Of a stretch of DNA of 64,000 bases, positions 53,768 through 62,441 are shown piece after piece. This DNA comes from Halorubellus litoreus. Lineage in GTDB: Archaea; Halobacteriota; Halobacteria; Halobacteriales; Natrialbaceae. The stretch lies in NCBI RefSeq assembly GCF_037081675.1, contig NZ_JAZAQL010000001.1, forward strand, positions 1,302,001-1,366,000. The letters run 5' to 3'. How positions within the stretch are numbered: position 1 is the first letter of the stretch; every line of letters starts with the position of its first letter. The position numbers and the translations under genes were made by a program. The notes beneath the pieces are model-generated. The model was given only the letters and a program-made list of their open reading frames with translations, was not told the origin of the DNA and ran no database searches.

Positions 53768-54202
53768 ATGATGCGTGTACGTGACGCGGTGGAAGCGGAC
53801 GCGGAGGCGATGGCGGCGATCGCCGACTCGCCGGCGGACGTGATGCGGAACATCGTCCACGACCGGACGGTCCGCGTCGTCGAACGGGAAGCGAACGCGC
53901 GGGACGAGAACGCCGACGCGAACGACGCTGACCCCGACGACGTCGTCGGGTTCGTGAGCTTCGACGTGCGCGGCGACGTCGTTCACGTCACACAGATAGA
54001 CGGGACGCCCGACGCCTGCGAGTTACTGCTCGCCGAACCCATCCGGTTCGCCGAACACGAGGGGATGCGCGTCGAGTTGCTCGTCACGGACGCGGACGGC
54101 GACGTCGCCGCGGCCGCCGAACGCGTCGGCTTCCGGAACGACGGCGCCGGCCCACGGTTCGACGGCGAACGAACCGTCCGGTATCGTCTCTCACCAGCCT
54201 GA
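53768..54202 (+). CDS. GNAT-like protein
   Basis: A 144-residue protein with features of a shortened GNAT fold: MRVRDAVEADAEAMAAIADS at the N-terminus, a strand VVGFVSFDVRGDVVHVTQI, and a closing AAERVGFRNDGAG. The acetyl-CoA loop (usually RxxGxG/A) is degenerate, here EPIRFAEHEGMRVEL, so activity is uncertain. An acidic insert lies around residues 45-60. Start is ATG 53768 or 53771. Confidence 0.7.
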   Translation: MMRVRDAVEADAEAMAAIADSPADVMRNIVHDRTVRVVEREANARDENADANDADPDDVVGFVSFDVRGDVVHVTQIDGTPDACELLLAEPIRFAEHEGMRVELLVTDADGDVAAAAERVGFRNDGAGPRFDGERTVRYRLSPA

Positions 54203-54263
54203 ACGCCCCTCATCGACTTGCGTCCTCGCTCGTCCAAGGTTCCCGACTCGGCGTCCCACGCGG

Positions 54264-55841
54264 TTAGCTGAACTTCCGGATGGTGACGTCGAGCGTGTCG
54301 AGGTCGACGATGGGCGCGTACCCCGAGTCGGGGTCGATGTTCACGGACTTCTGGAAGTCGGTCTGTTCCTGCCAGCACCCGGAGTTGATGGCGAGGACGT
54401 TGTGGTACTTCCCGTACCCGAGCTTGTGGACGTGGCCCGTGTGGAAGACGTCGGGGACGTCGTCGATGACGAGGTAGTCCTGCTCCTCGGGCGCGAGTCG
54501 CATGTGTCCGCCGTACTGCGGGGCGACGTGACGCTTCTTAAGGAGGTGGTACATCGCCTTGTGCGGTTCGTCGTAGCTCGCTTTCTCCTCGGGGAACTCC
54601 GCGATGACCTCGTCGAGGCTCTTGCCGTGATACATCAGCACGGAGACGCCCTCGACGGTTACCGTCGAGGGGTTCCCGACGATGCGCGGGTCGTGCGCCG
54701 ACATGATCTCGCGGAGGTCCTCGTCGAACCCGGGCTGTGGTTCCGCGAGCCGGACCGCGTCGTGGTTCCCCGGGATCATGATTATCTCCATGTCTCCCGG
54801 AACCTGCTTGAGGTACTCGCTGAAGCGCTCGTACTGCTCGTAGAGGTCGATGACGTCGAGTTCCTCGTCCTGGTTCGGGTAGACGCCGACGCCCTCGACC
54901 ATGTCGCCCGCGATGAGGAGGTACTCGACGTGCTCGGCCTCCGCCGTGTGCAGCCACTCGGTGAATTGCGTCCACGCTTCCGCCATGAACTCCTGGCTGC
55001 CGACGTGCACGTCGCTGACGAGCGCCGCCTGCACGTGGCGGTCCGCGGTACTGGGCTTGTAGGTTCGGGGGACGTCCGGGAAGTATAGTTCGTCGACGAA
55101 CACGATACCGGCGTCGTCGCTGAGCGTCCCCTCGATCGCGATGACCTCGTCGAAGAGAAGTTCGTCGACGCTGTCCGCGAGGTCGCGGTCCTTCGTGACG
55201 AGACACGGGAAGACGCCGTTCGTGTCCTCGAGTTCGACGATCCAGTGGCCGTTCTTCGTCGACCGGACGTCGTTCACCATCCCGACGAGCCCGACGTCGC
55301 TCCCGCCGACCATGTCCTCGATGCTGTCCGTGGGGCGGTGGTTGACGCGCCCGCGGAGCTTGCTCCCGAGGCGGTCGTAGCGGTCGCGGAACACCTTCAC
55401 GAAGTCGTCGTACGCACCGGTCCCCGTCGAGTGCCCGGTGACGTCGCCGGCTATCTCGACCGACCGAAGCGCCTCGTCGACCGTCCGCTCGAACGAACCA
55501 GACCCCTTCGTTTCAACTGGAGACCGGTTCGGGTTTCGGTCGTTCGAGGTCGTATCGACCTCGTTCGAAGCGTTCGTTCCACTCGAAACAGAGGGGTGTG
55601 GTGGCGGGGCGTTCGCGTCGCTTCCACCACCGGGACGGCTGGTTCCACGCTCTCCGTCCAGCACCGCCTCGACGTCCGCACGCGTCACCTTGAACGCGTC
55701 CGCCGGGAGCTCGTCCACGACGCGCTCGATCGCCGCCGCGGAATCGTCCGCACTCGAAAGGAGGGTCACCGCCTCGCGCTCCGCGTTGTAGCCGCGGCTC
55801 GCCAGTTCGCGAACCACCCGCGCCGGCGCCTCCTGTGGCAC
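54264..55841 (-). CDS. polD1: DNA polymerase D small subunit (DP1)
   Basis: A 525-residue small subunit of the archaeal replicative polymerase PolD. The N-terminal third is a helical region and linker, then an OB fold (VGLVGMVNDVRSTKNGHW), then an Mre11-like phosphoesterase domain with intact motifs SDVHVGS, GDMVEG, IPGNHDAVRL, MYHGKS and HTGHVHK. It therefore probably keeps 3'-5' exonuclease activity. The start is GTG at 55841 (PQEAPARVVRELASRG) with a TATA-like ctttttgc 27 bp upstream. The linker near residues 81-113 is encoded by sequence that also matches two origin recognition boxes. Confidence 0.93.
   Translation of the reverse strand: MPQEAPARVVRELASRGYNAEREAVTLLSSADDSAAAIERVVDELPADAFKVTRADVEAVLDGERGTSRPGGGSDANAPPPHPSVSSGTNASNEVDTTSNDRNPNRSPVETKGSGSFERTVDEALRSVEIAGDVTGHSTGTGAYDDFVKVFRDRYDRLGSKLRGRVNHRPTDSIEDMVGGSDVGLVGMVNDVRSTKNGHWIVELEDTNGVFPCLVTKDRDLADSVDELLFDEVIAIEGTLSDDAGIVFVDELYFPDVPRTYKPSTADRHVQAALVSDVHVGSQEFMAEAWTQFTEWLHTAEAEHVEYLLIAGDMVEGVGVYPNQDEELDVIDLYEQYERFSEYLKQVPGDMEIIMIPGNHDAVRLAEPQPGFDEDLREIMSAHDPRIVGNPSTVTVEGVSVLMYHGKSLDEVIAEFPEEKASYDEPHKAMYHLLKKRHVAPQYGGHMRLAPEEQDYLVIDDVPDVFHTGHVHKLGYGKYHNVLAINSGCWQEQTDFQKSVNIDPDSGYAPIVDLDTLDVTIRKFS
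55501..55522. promoter_or_regulatory. ORB-like element inside polD1 (forward)
   Basis: ccccttcgtttcaactggag is the same wording as the ORB-like element at 59077. It lies in the linker-coding part of polD1. Confidence 0.6.
55576..55600. promoter_or_regulatory. ORB-like element inside polD1 (inverted)
   Basis: Reading gttccactcgaaacagaggg and onwards, its reverse complement matches the DUE-flanking ORB at about 21 of 25 positions. It faces the element at 55501, 54 bp away. Confidence 0.55.
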
Positions 55842-55910
55842 ACCACTCGAAAGCGGACGGGCAGCAAAAAGGATAGCGGAACAACCGACGCTCCGCGAGC
55901 GCGCAAGTCG

Positions 55911-56006
55911 GAAGCCGCTCACCGGCGCCGCGAGCCGGAAACCGCTCACCGGCGCCGCGAGCCGGAAACCGCTCACCGGCGCCGCGAGCCGGAAGCCGCT
56001 CACCGG
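55911..56006. repeat. 27-bp tandem repeats between divergent polD1 and sec11
   Basis: Four units with a 27-bp period begin at 55911, 55938, 55965 and 55992, the last partly diverged. Each contains ccgctcaccggcgccgcgag. They fill the 225-bp space between two divergent, leaderless-looking promoters. Confidence 0.92.
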
Positions 56007-56066
56007 CCACGCACCGACGCCGCGAGACAGAAGGTTCATTTCGAGGCCGCCGCAACCTCGACCAAG

Positions 56067-57191
56067 ATGAACGGGCACGACCCCGACGACAGGGGCGACG
56101 ACGCCGACGGGACGTCCGACGACACAGCGGAGCGTCCCGACGGCTGGCCCGACGACTGGACCACCGCTAGCGACGACGCGCAACCCTCGAACGACGAATC
56201 CCCCCACTCGAACGACGAATCCCCCCACTCGAACGACGACCCGCCGACAGACGACGTCGCAGGCGACGGCGACGCGACCGTCGACGCGCCGACCGACGTG
56301 ACCACGAACGACCACGCCACCGCCGACGGCACGGCCCGTGGCGACGAAGCCGCGCCGACCGGCGACCGCGAGTCGACGCTCGGCGAACGCTCCGCGCCAG
56401 AGAAACCACCAGCGCACGACGTCGACGACGATCCGCCGACGATTGCCGACGACGGCGTCATCACGTGGTTCCTGAACTCGCCGAACGGGAGCGTCGTGTT
56501 CGTCCGCGACGTCGTCTCGAGCGTCGCCGCGGTCGCCGCCATCGGCCTCGTCCTCTTCGCCATCTCCGGCATCTGGCCGCCGCTCGTCGCCGTCGAATCC
56601 GGTAGCATGGAACCGCACATGAGCAAAGGCGACCTCGTGTTCATCGTCGACGAACAACGATACGCGCCACAGAGCGCCGTCCAGGACACCGGCGTCTCCA
56701 CGCACACGAGCGCGCAAGCTGCGAACGGCTACTCGAAGTTCGGGAACTACGGCGACGTCGTCGTCTACCGACCGTACGGCGACCGCGGAGCCACGCCCAT
56801 CATCCACCGCGCTCGCTTCTACGTCGAAGAAGGCGACAACTGGGTGAAAGACGCCGACCCCGACCACCTCGGCGCCGTCGACACCTGTGCCGAAGTCCCG
56901 CGAAACCAGTGCCCCGCCCCCTACGACGGCTTCATCACGAAAGGCGACGCGAACGACAACTACGACCAGGTCCAATCACAGAGCGACATCGTCAAGCCCG
57001 AATGGGTCCGCGGCAAAGCCCAAGTCCGCGTCCCCCTCCTCGGCTGGATCCGTCTCCAGTTCGCGAAACTCACCTCTGCAACCACCAGTCCCGTCGCGCC
57101 GACCATCCCGGCGAACGGGCCAGCGCTGTTCGCTCGCCTCGGCGCACTCGGTGCCGCAGCAGGCGCTGCCGTCGTCGCCACACGGACCTGA
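56067..57191 (+). CDS. sec11: Signal peptidase I (Sec11 type)
   Basis: Membrane serine protease of 374 residues that removes Sec signal peptides. A long, acidic, disordered N-terminus of about 125 residues contains a 7-residue repeat (SNDESPH twice, then SNDDPP). The transmembrane anchor follows (SSVAAVAAIGLVLFAISGIW). The catalytic Ser lies in VESGSMEPHMSKGDLVF and the general-base His in IIHRARFYVEEGD, as in archaeal and ER enzymes that use Ser-His rather than Ser-Lys. The ATG at 56067 is preceded by a TATA-like ttcatttc 30 bp upstream. Position next to polD1 and orc1 matches Haloferax. Confidence 0.9.
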   Translation: MNGHDPDDRGDDADGTSDDTAERPDGWPDDWTTASDDAQPSNDESPHSNDESPHSNDDPPTDDVAGDGDATVDAPTDVTTNDHATADGTARGDEAAPTGDRESTLGERSAPEKPPAHDVDDDPPTIADDGVITWFLNSPNGSVVFVRDVVSSVAAVAAIGLVLFAISGIWPPLVAVESGSMEPHMSKGDLVFIVDEQRYAPQSAVQDTGVSTHTSAQAANGYSKFGNYGDVVVYRPYGDRGATPIIHRARFYVEEGDNWVKDADPDHLGAVDTCAEVPRNQCPAPYDGFITKGDANDNYDQVQSQSDIVKPEWVRGKAQVRVPLLGWIRLQFAKLTSATTSPVAPTIPANGPALFARLGALGAAAGAAVVATRT

Positions 57192-57315
57192 ACGACTCAC
57201 GCGTCACGTCCCGGACGCTGTACGGACCTCCCAAGTACGGCCACTAGTACCTTTCAAGTACGAACACTACCTCCATTCGAAACAGCCGTAATTCGACTTC
57301 CCTCCCGCAGAAAGC

Positions 57316-57338
57316 AACCCCCTTCGTTTCGACTAGAA
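57316..57338. promoter_or_regulatory. ORB-like element between sec11 and orc1
   Basis: Contains aacccccttcgtttcgacta, a diverged ORB-like sequence (the final tgga is replaced by agaaac). Confidence 0.45.
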
Positions 57339-57437
57339 ACCCAACTCGAATCCAGCGGACGAGCGCTCGCACGACGCACAGCACCGAGTTCGGACACCGC
57401 GACAACGCTACCGTGATCACGCGTTCGAACACACGTC

Positions 57438-57530
57438 ACGTTCAGACAGAACCGCATACGTTCAGACAGAACCGCATACGTTCAGACAGAACCGCACACG
57501 TTCAGACAGAACCGCATACGTTCAGACAGG
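57438..57530. repeat. 20-bp tandem repeats downstream of orc1
   Basis: Five copies of a 20-bp unit beginning acgttcagacagaaccgcat, at 57438, 57458, 57478, 57498 and 57518, the last truncated. Related degenerate sequence continues to about 57580. The 386 bp between the convergent sec11 and orc1 genes contain only this, an ORB-like site and no gene. Confidence 0.92.
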
Positions 57531-57577
57531 ACCCGTCCGTCAGATAGGACCACAGCTGTCAGATGGGACCGCGTCCG

Positions 57578-59071
57578 TCAGTTATCGAACCGCGCCTGCA
57601 CGAACGGCTGGACGTCGTCGATGTCACCCAGCCGCGAATCCGACAACAGGACCGCCTCCGTCTCGTCGATCGGCACCGACAACGAGATCTCCTTCGTCCG
57701 CCCGTACCGGCCCTTCGAGACGACGACAGCGTTCACGATACCGAGCATGTCCAGCTCGCTGATGAGGTCCGTGACCCGACGCTGCGTCAACACGTCCGCG
57801 TCGATCTCCTCGCAGAGCCGCTTGTAGATGTTGTACACCTCGCCCGTGTTGATGTTGTGCACGCCGTTCTTCTCCAAGCTGATGATGGCGAACAACACGA
57901 GCTTCGACTGCGTCGGGAGCGTCCGAACGACCTCCACGACGCGATCGAGCTCGATCTTGTCCTGAGCCTTCCGGACGTGCGCCTCGTCGACGGACTCCGC
58001 CTGGTCGCGCTCCGCGAGCTCGCCCGCCGTCCGCAGGAGGTCGAGCGCGCGACGCGCGTCCCCGTGCTCCTGGGCGGCGAACGCCGCACACAGCGGGATG
58101 ACGTCGTCCGTCAGCGCCTCCGACTTGAACGCGACGTCCGCGCGATGCTGGAGGATGTCCCGGAGCTGATTCGCGTCGTACGGCGGGAACACGATCTCCT
58201 CCTCGCCGAGACTCGACTTCACGCGCGGGTCCAGGAAGTCCGTGAACTTCAGGTCGTTCGAGATCCCGATGATGGACACCCGCGAGTTCTGGAGTTCGGA
58301 GTTCATCCGCGAGAGATTATAGAGCGTGTCGTCCCCGGACTTCTCGACGAGCTTGTCGATCTCGTCGAGCATGATGACGACCACGCGCTCGTGGTAATCC
58401 ACCGCGTCGAAGAACACGCTGTACACGCGGTCGGTCGGCCACCCCGTCATCGGCACCTCCTCGAACTCCTCGCGGTCCGCTTCGAGTTGCGCGATACGCT
58501 CCTCGACCGCATCCGTCGAGTCGAACTCCGTCTCCGGAAGCACCTCGGACGGCCGCTGCTCCTCGACGTCCTCGAGAAGCGCTTCGAGCTCCTCGATGCG
58601 GCCGTCGATGTACTGCTCGTTCTCCTCGATGAACTTGTTCGCGAGCTGCGCGAGCACCCGATACTGGGTGTCGGTGACCTCGCAGTTGATGTACTCGACC
58701 TCACAGGGGACGTCGTAGCGCTGACTCGTCGACTCCAGTTCCTGACTGACGAACTTGGCGCTCGCGGTCTTGCCCGTCCCGGTCTTCCCGTAGATGAGGA
58801 TGTTCGACGGCGTCTCTCCACGGAGTGCGGCGACCAGGATGGTCGCCATCTTGTTGATCTGTTCCTTCCGATGCGGGAGTTCGTGTGGCGTGTACGACGG
58901 CCGGAGGACCTCTTTGTTCTCGAAGATCGGTTCGCCGCTCAGGAGGTCGTCGAACAGGCCCGTCGACTCCTCGTCGTCACCCTCGTCGAGGACGACCTCG
59001 TCGAGGTCGACGTCGAAGTCACGGTCCTCTCGTCGCGGCTCGGCCGTCGAATCTGTGTCGTCGTCGGACAT
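57578..59071 (-). CDS. orc1: Orc1/Cdc6 replication initiator
   Basis: A 497-residue origin-binding AAA+ ATPase. The Walker A motif is YGKTGTGKTASAKF near residue 95, Walker B is VVIMLDEIDKLVEKS near residue 230, and sensor 1 is IIGISND. The C-terminal winged helix (TQRRVTDLISELDMLG) binds origin boxes. An unusually acidic coiled insert (residues 150-205, rich in Glu) separates the Walker motifs compared with other Orc proteins. The ATG at 59071 lies six bases from an ORB, so it may regulate itself. It faces away from the origin element it controls. Confidence 0.96.
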   Translation of the reverse strand: MSDDDTDSTAEPRREDRDFDVDLDEVVLDEGDDEESTGLFDDLLSGEPIFENKEVLRPSYTPHELPHRKEQINKMATILVAALRGETPSNILIYGKTGTGKTASAKFVSQELESTSQRYDVPCEVEYINCEVTDTQYRVLAQLANKFIEENEQYIDGRIEELEALLEDVEEQRPSEVLPETEFDSTDAVEERIAQLEADREEFEEVPMTGWPTDRVYSVFFDAVDYHERVVVIMLDEIDKLVEKSGDDTLYNLSRMNSELQNSRVSIIGISNDLKFTDFLDPRVKSSLGEEEIVFPPYDANQLRDILQHRADVAFKSEALTDDVIPLCAAFAAQEHGDARRALDLLRTAGELAERDQAESVDEAHVRKAQDKIELDRVVEVVRTLPTQSKLVLFAIISLEKNGVHNINTGEVYNIYKRLCEEIDADVLTQRRVTDLISELDMLGIVNAVVVSKGRYGRTKEISLSVPIDETEAVLLSDSRLGDIDDVQPFVQARFDN

Positions 59072-59076
59072 TACTT

Positions 59077-59098
59077 GACCCCTTCGTTTCTACTGGAG
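59077..59098. promoter_or_regulatory. Origin recognition box upstream of orc1
   Basis: ccccttcgtttctactggag lies six bases before the orc1 ATG, overlapping its 5' control region. This location suggests Orc1 autoregulation. Confidence 0.75.
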
Positions 59099-60050
59099 TT
59101 CCCGCCGCCAGAGGGGAGAGCGTGCCGGTAGAGAACCCCGAACGGACCGATTACGAGAGTGGGGCGTACGCGGAACGTCCAGTTGATGCACACGAACCAG
59201 ATGAAGGGTAGGTACTTAATAGTTGCTCCTTGGGCGTCAGGTTCCGGTGCTGTGCCGCGGACCAGACATCGAACACCAACCTTCACGACCGGACGACGAG
59301 TAACCATCACCTTCCAGCGACCGTCGACTGGAACGCTTCGCCCTCGGTCGGTTCCAACGCACGCCGTCACTCTTCTAACGTTCTAGTTCATTCGCTCGCG
59401 ACGCGTACGCGCGAGCCACAGCGTGAACTTCGAGTGGAGTGTCCCGGAACGACGAGGGGCAGACCGCGACCGTTTCACGTCGAACTCGATAGAACACGGG
59501 TCCCTGCGACCGACGCCACTCCGTTGTGCGACCGACGGCACTCCGCACACCAGTCCATCCGCACGTCACCGCAGTCGTGCCAGCAGGTTCCCGGTCGTTG
59601 ACGCACACCTCGTTCGACGTTGGTGTCGATGAGGCTGTCGCTATCGCTGTCGGCCCAGTTGGCCCAATCAGTGTCGAAGCTCGGAATCGCTGAGTTCTAT
59701 CGTGCCTGGAGTTGAACCGGTGGGGTCGGCGGTGTCGTTGTGGACTCGAAGCAGGGGGCTAGGTCGGAAGGGGTGAGTCGGGGCGCTTCGGGTGTATCAC
59801 GGTGACGTGTGGCTCTGTTCGGTCGTTCCCGTCCGTCGAGGCGCTCGCTTCGACTGGAAGACGAACGACGGACGCTCGGAGCGCCAGTCGAGTGCCCTGG
59901 GTTCGAGTCGAACGGACGGACGGTGGTCGGTCGAGTCCGATGAACCGCTACAGATGGATGGTGTTCGTTCCGAATCTCGAGGCGTGAGGTGTCGGTCTGC
60001 ATGGATCGACCGGATCGATGGCGTGACGCAATCAACGAGACGAGGTAAGC

Positions 60051-60094
60051 GAAGCCGCGACACGAGTGAAGCCGCGACACGAGTGAAGCCGCGA
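60051..60094. repeat. 17-bp tandem repeats in the origin
   Basis: gaagccgcgacacgagt starts at 60051 and 60068 and again, diverging, at 60085. Confidence 0.8.
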
Positions 60095-60429
60095 TGGATC
60101 TGAAGGGGTGTCGGAGTCGGAGCGAGGCGTACTCGGACTTCCCGTCGTGATTCTGGGGGGCGTTGGAACCGCTGGCTCGTTTCGTAGTCGTCGGGGGATT
60201 CGGAGTCGTGGACACTGGCGAGGCGAGGTTTGTCGTTCGACTCGAATCGGTGGGTGTTCGTATTGCAGTGTTGTTCGTGCAGGCCGGGAGTATTTCGAGT
60301 CGAACGGCCTCGAGAAGCACTCGAGTCGCCGTGTGACGACTGCCGTCGCCGGGGTGCTGCTGCCGGGATGGGGTTCTCGTGTCGTGGCTGCAAACGAAAG
60401 AGGGGTCGGGTTGCTCGTCGGAGGTGGGG

Positions 60430-60460
60430 ACCCCCCCACCCCTTCGTTTCGGGTGGAACG
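60430..60460. promoter_or_regulatory. Left origin recognition box flanking the DUE
   Basis: Contains ccccttcgtttcgggtggaa preceded by a C-rich run and followed by a G-rich string (60461-60491). It is the inverse of the box at 60713. Confidence 0.85.
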
Positions 60461-60499
60461 CGTGGGAGGGTGGGGTGGGGGAGGGGGGTGTCTAGTAGG

Positions 60500-60625
60500 G
60501 GAAGCATTAAGTAACTACTACCAGAACCATACCCGTAAACCAGAAATAACGCCGTACTTGTTTGTTTCTAGTCTAGTTGTCTAGACAGCTGCTCGATTAA
60601 TCTAGCTTTCACTAGAATTCCGTCC
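60500..60625. other. DNA unwinding element (AT-rich)
   Basis: The most AT-rich stretch of the origin (for example gcattaagtaactactacca and gtttgtttctagtctagttg), centred between the two inverted ORBs. The inferred role is strand opening. Confidence 0.8.
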
Positions 60626-60712
60626 AACACGTCTCCGGGTTTCTCATCCAGTCCGTGTCGCGAGCCGCCCGAGGCCACCCGTCCCCCACGACCCACCCCC
60701 TCCACAACTCGA

Positions 60713-60741
60713 CGTTCCACCCGAAACGAAGGGGTGGGGGG
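60713..60741. promoter_or_regulatory. Right origin recognition box flanking the DUE (inverted)
   Basis: Starts gttccacccgaaacgaaggg and then a G-rich run; it is the reverse complement of the left box. Confidence 0.85.
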
Positions 60742-60848
60742 CTGCACTCCGTCGAATGATACCATCCCGCACGCACTCTCGTGTCCTGGTCCGCGTCAGT
60801 CGATCGGGAGGCCCAGTTCGCAACGACAGAATCCGGCTGGACCCTCGG

Positions 60849-60918
60849 CCTTCTCCTTCCGTTCCGGATTGACCTTCTCCTTTCGTTCCGGGCTGCCTTC
60901 TCCTTTCGTTCCGGACGG
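60849..60918. repeat. Three 23-24-bp repeats in the origin's right half
   Basis: ccttctcctttcgttccgg-like units begin at 60849, 60873 and 60896. The ttcgtt core resembles a shortened ORB, so they could be weak Orc binding sites. Confidence 0.7.
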
Positions 60919-61406
60919 GAAACTGGCCTCGTTGCTCGTCCAGTGGCACTGACATGCATCGACGTTCGTCGATTTTGTCGGAGCGATTCTAGTGAAGTAA
61001 AGGGGTCGTACCGGTGCACTTGAAGCGTTGGTGTGTCCGGTAAGTACCGGTTTCGAGGACGTTTAGACGGCCGATTCGTTTCCAAACGTGGTACTATCGT
61101 CCCACCCCCAGTTCCAGTCGAACCCTCCGCCATTGTTATAGGGGATCTAACACGTCTGACACAGGCTTAAGTGAATCCAGTGCGGTAGTACGTCCAGACG
61201 CACGCAAATCGTCGCGCAAGCACGCGCCGTCGTCCCCGACGACCGGGGAGATGCCGCGCGTTTCGACGGCGTCGACACGACCCCGATTCGGCTCCCACGA
61301 GGGTCTCAGACGCACCCCGTCGACGCGGGCTCGGCGCCCGTCGAACCGCAAGGCGAGAGCCGTGTGCCACACACATAACCGAACGCGGACGGGAGGATAG
61401 ACCAGG

Positions 61407-62048
61407 ATGGGACTGCTATCAGGACTCAAAGACAGCCTCCAACGGGTTACGGACAGCCTCTTCTCGGAGGACGAACAGAAACGCATCGGCATCTACGGAC
61501 CGCCGAACGCAGGGAAGACGACACTGGCGAACCGAATCGCTCGGGACTGGACCGGGGACGCGATCGGTCCGGAGAGCCACATCCCTCACGAGACGCGACG
61601 GGCGCGTCGGAAGGAGAACGTGGAGATCGAGCGGAACGGGAAGTCGGTGAGTATCGACATCGTCGACACGCCGGGTGTGACGACGAAGGTGAACTACGAG
61701 GAGTTCCTCGATTACGAGATGGAGAAGGACGACGCCGTGCGACGCAGCCGCGAAGCCACGGAGGGTGTTGCGGAAGCGATGCATTGGCTGCGCGAGGACG
61801 TCGACGGCGTCATCTACGTGCTGGATTCGACCGAGGATCCGTTCACGCAGGTGAACACGATGCTCATCGGGATCATCGAGAGCCGGGACTTGCCGGTGCT
61901 CATCTTCGCGAACAAGATCGACCTGGACGATGCGAGCACGCAGCGGATCAGGAACGCGTTCCCGCAGCACGAGACGGTACCGCTGTCGGCATTGGAGGGT
62001 AACAACATGGACGAAGTGTACGACAAGATAGCGGAGTACTTCGGGTGA
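61407..62048 (+). CDS. oapA: OapA, Era-like GTPase next to the origin
   Basis: A 213-residue P-loop GTPase. G1 is YGPPNAGKTTLANR, G3 DTPGVTT, G4 NKID (IFANKIDLDD) and G5 SALEG. The N-terminal helix (LLSGLKDSLQRVTDSLF) is amphipathic. Haloarchaeal origin-associated proteins OapA, B and C are encoded as a cluster on one side of oriC1 and are thought to be linked to replication or segregation; the exact role is unresolved. It starts the oapABC operon, which has seven- and zero-base gaps. Confidence 0.93.
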   Translation: MGLLSGLKDSLQRVTDSLFSEDEQKRIGIYGPPNAGKTTLANRIARDWTGDAIGPESHIPHETRRARRKENVEIERNGKSVSIDIVDTPGVTTKVNYEEFLDYEMEKDDAVRRSREATEGVAEAMHWLREDVDGVIYVLDSTEDPFTQVNTMLIGIIESRDLPVLIFANKIDLDDASTQRIRNAFPQHETVPLSALEGNNMDEVYDKIAEYFG

Positions 62049-62054
62049 TCGTGG

Positions 62055-62441
62055 ATGCCTGAAGCCAAAGCATCAGACAACGACGGCGTTCAGATAGATC
62101 TCATCAGTGCCGAGCGGATGGATGGCCTGGCGAGCATGGAGAAGATCCGGATGATCCTGGACGGCGTCCGTGATGGGAAGATCGTCATTCTCGAGGACGG
62201 GTTGTCGCCGGACGAGGAGTCGAAGCTCATCGAGGTGACGATGACGGAGATCAGTCCGGACGAGTTCAACGGGATCGAGATCGAGACGTATCCGCGGTCG
62301 TCGACGAGCGATTCGGGGATCCTCGGTCGGATCATGGGGCGCGAGGAGACGTCGAAGTTGACGGTCATCGGGCCGGCGAACCAGATCGAGACGTTGCACA
62401 AGGACGAGACGGTGATCAGTGCGCTGGTTTCACGGAAATAA
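62055..62441 (+). CDS. oapB: OapB, DUF2073 protein
   Basis: A 128-residue DUF2073 protein. It contains IDLISAERMDGLASMEKIRM and DEFNGIEIETYPRSS, then a C-terminal REETSKLTVIGPANQIETL that resembles the family end. Function is unknown; the gene is consistently paired with oapA and oapC. The ATG at 62055 is six bases after the oapA stop. Confidence 0.9.
   Translation: MPEAKASDNDGVQIDLISAERMDGLASMEKIRMILDGVRDGKIVILEDGLSPDEESKLIEVTMTEISPDEFNGIEIETYPRSSTSDSGILGRIMGREETSKLTVIGPANQIETLHKDETVISALVSRK

Larger units (their letters stand above)
59072..61406. other. Chromosomal replication origin (oriC1-type) region
   Basis: A 2.3-kb gene-poor region between divergent orc1 and oapA. It contains an AT-rich unwinding element at about 60500-60625, two inverted origin recognition boxes that face each other (60430-60460 and 60713-60741), a G-rich string next to the left box, another ORB at 59077, and short tandem repeats. 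Frames such as 59697-60320 are shadows. This matches the known haloarchaeal oriC1 layout (orc1 next to ORBs flanking a DUE, oapABC on the other side). Confidence 0.92.

Noticed and set aside
53483..53986. Minus-strand frame overlapping the lysC start and the GNAT-like gene
   Set aside because: Low-complexity Val/Arg/His content and no family match; the plus-strand gene is better supported.
54264..56975. 903-codon frame taken as a longer polD1
   Set aside because: The extra N-terminus translates the 27-bp repeats and antisense of sec11; the GTG at 55841 fits the known DP1 start and has a TATA box.
59697..60320. Candidate genes in the origin
   Set aside because: Several overlapping frames, Arg/Ser/Thr/Pro-rich and without motifs, in a region with clear origin features.
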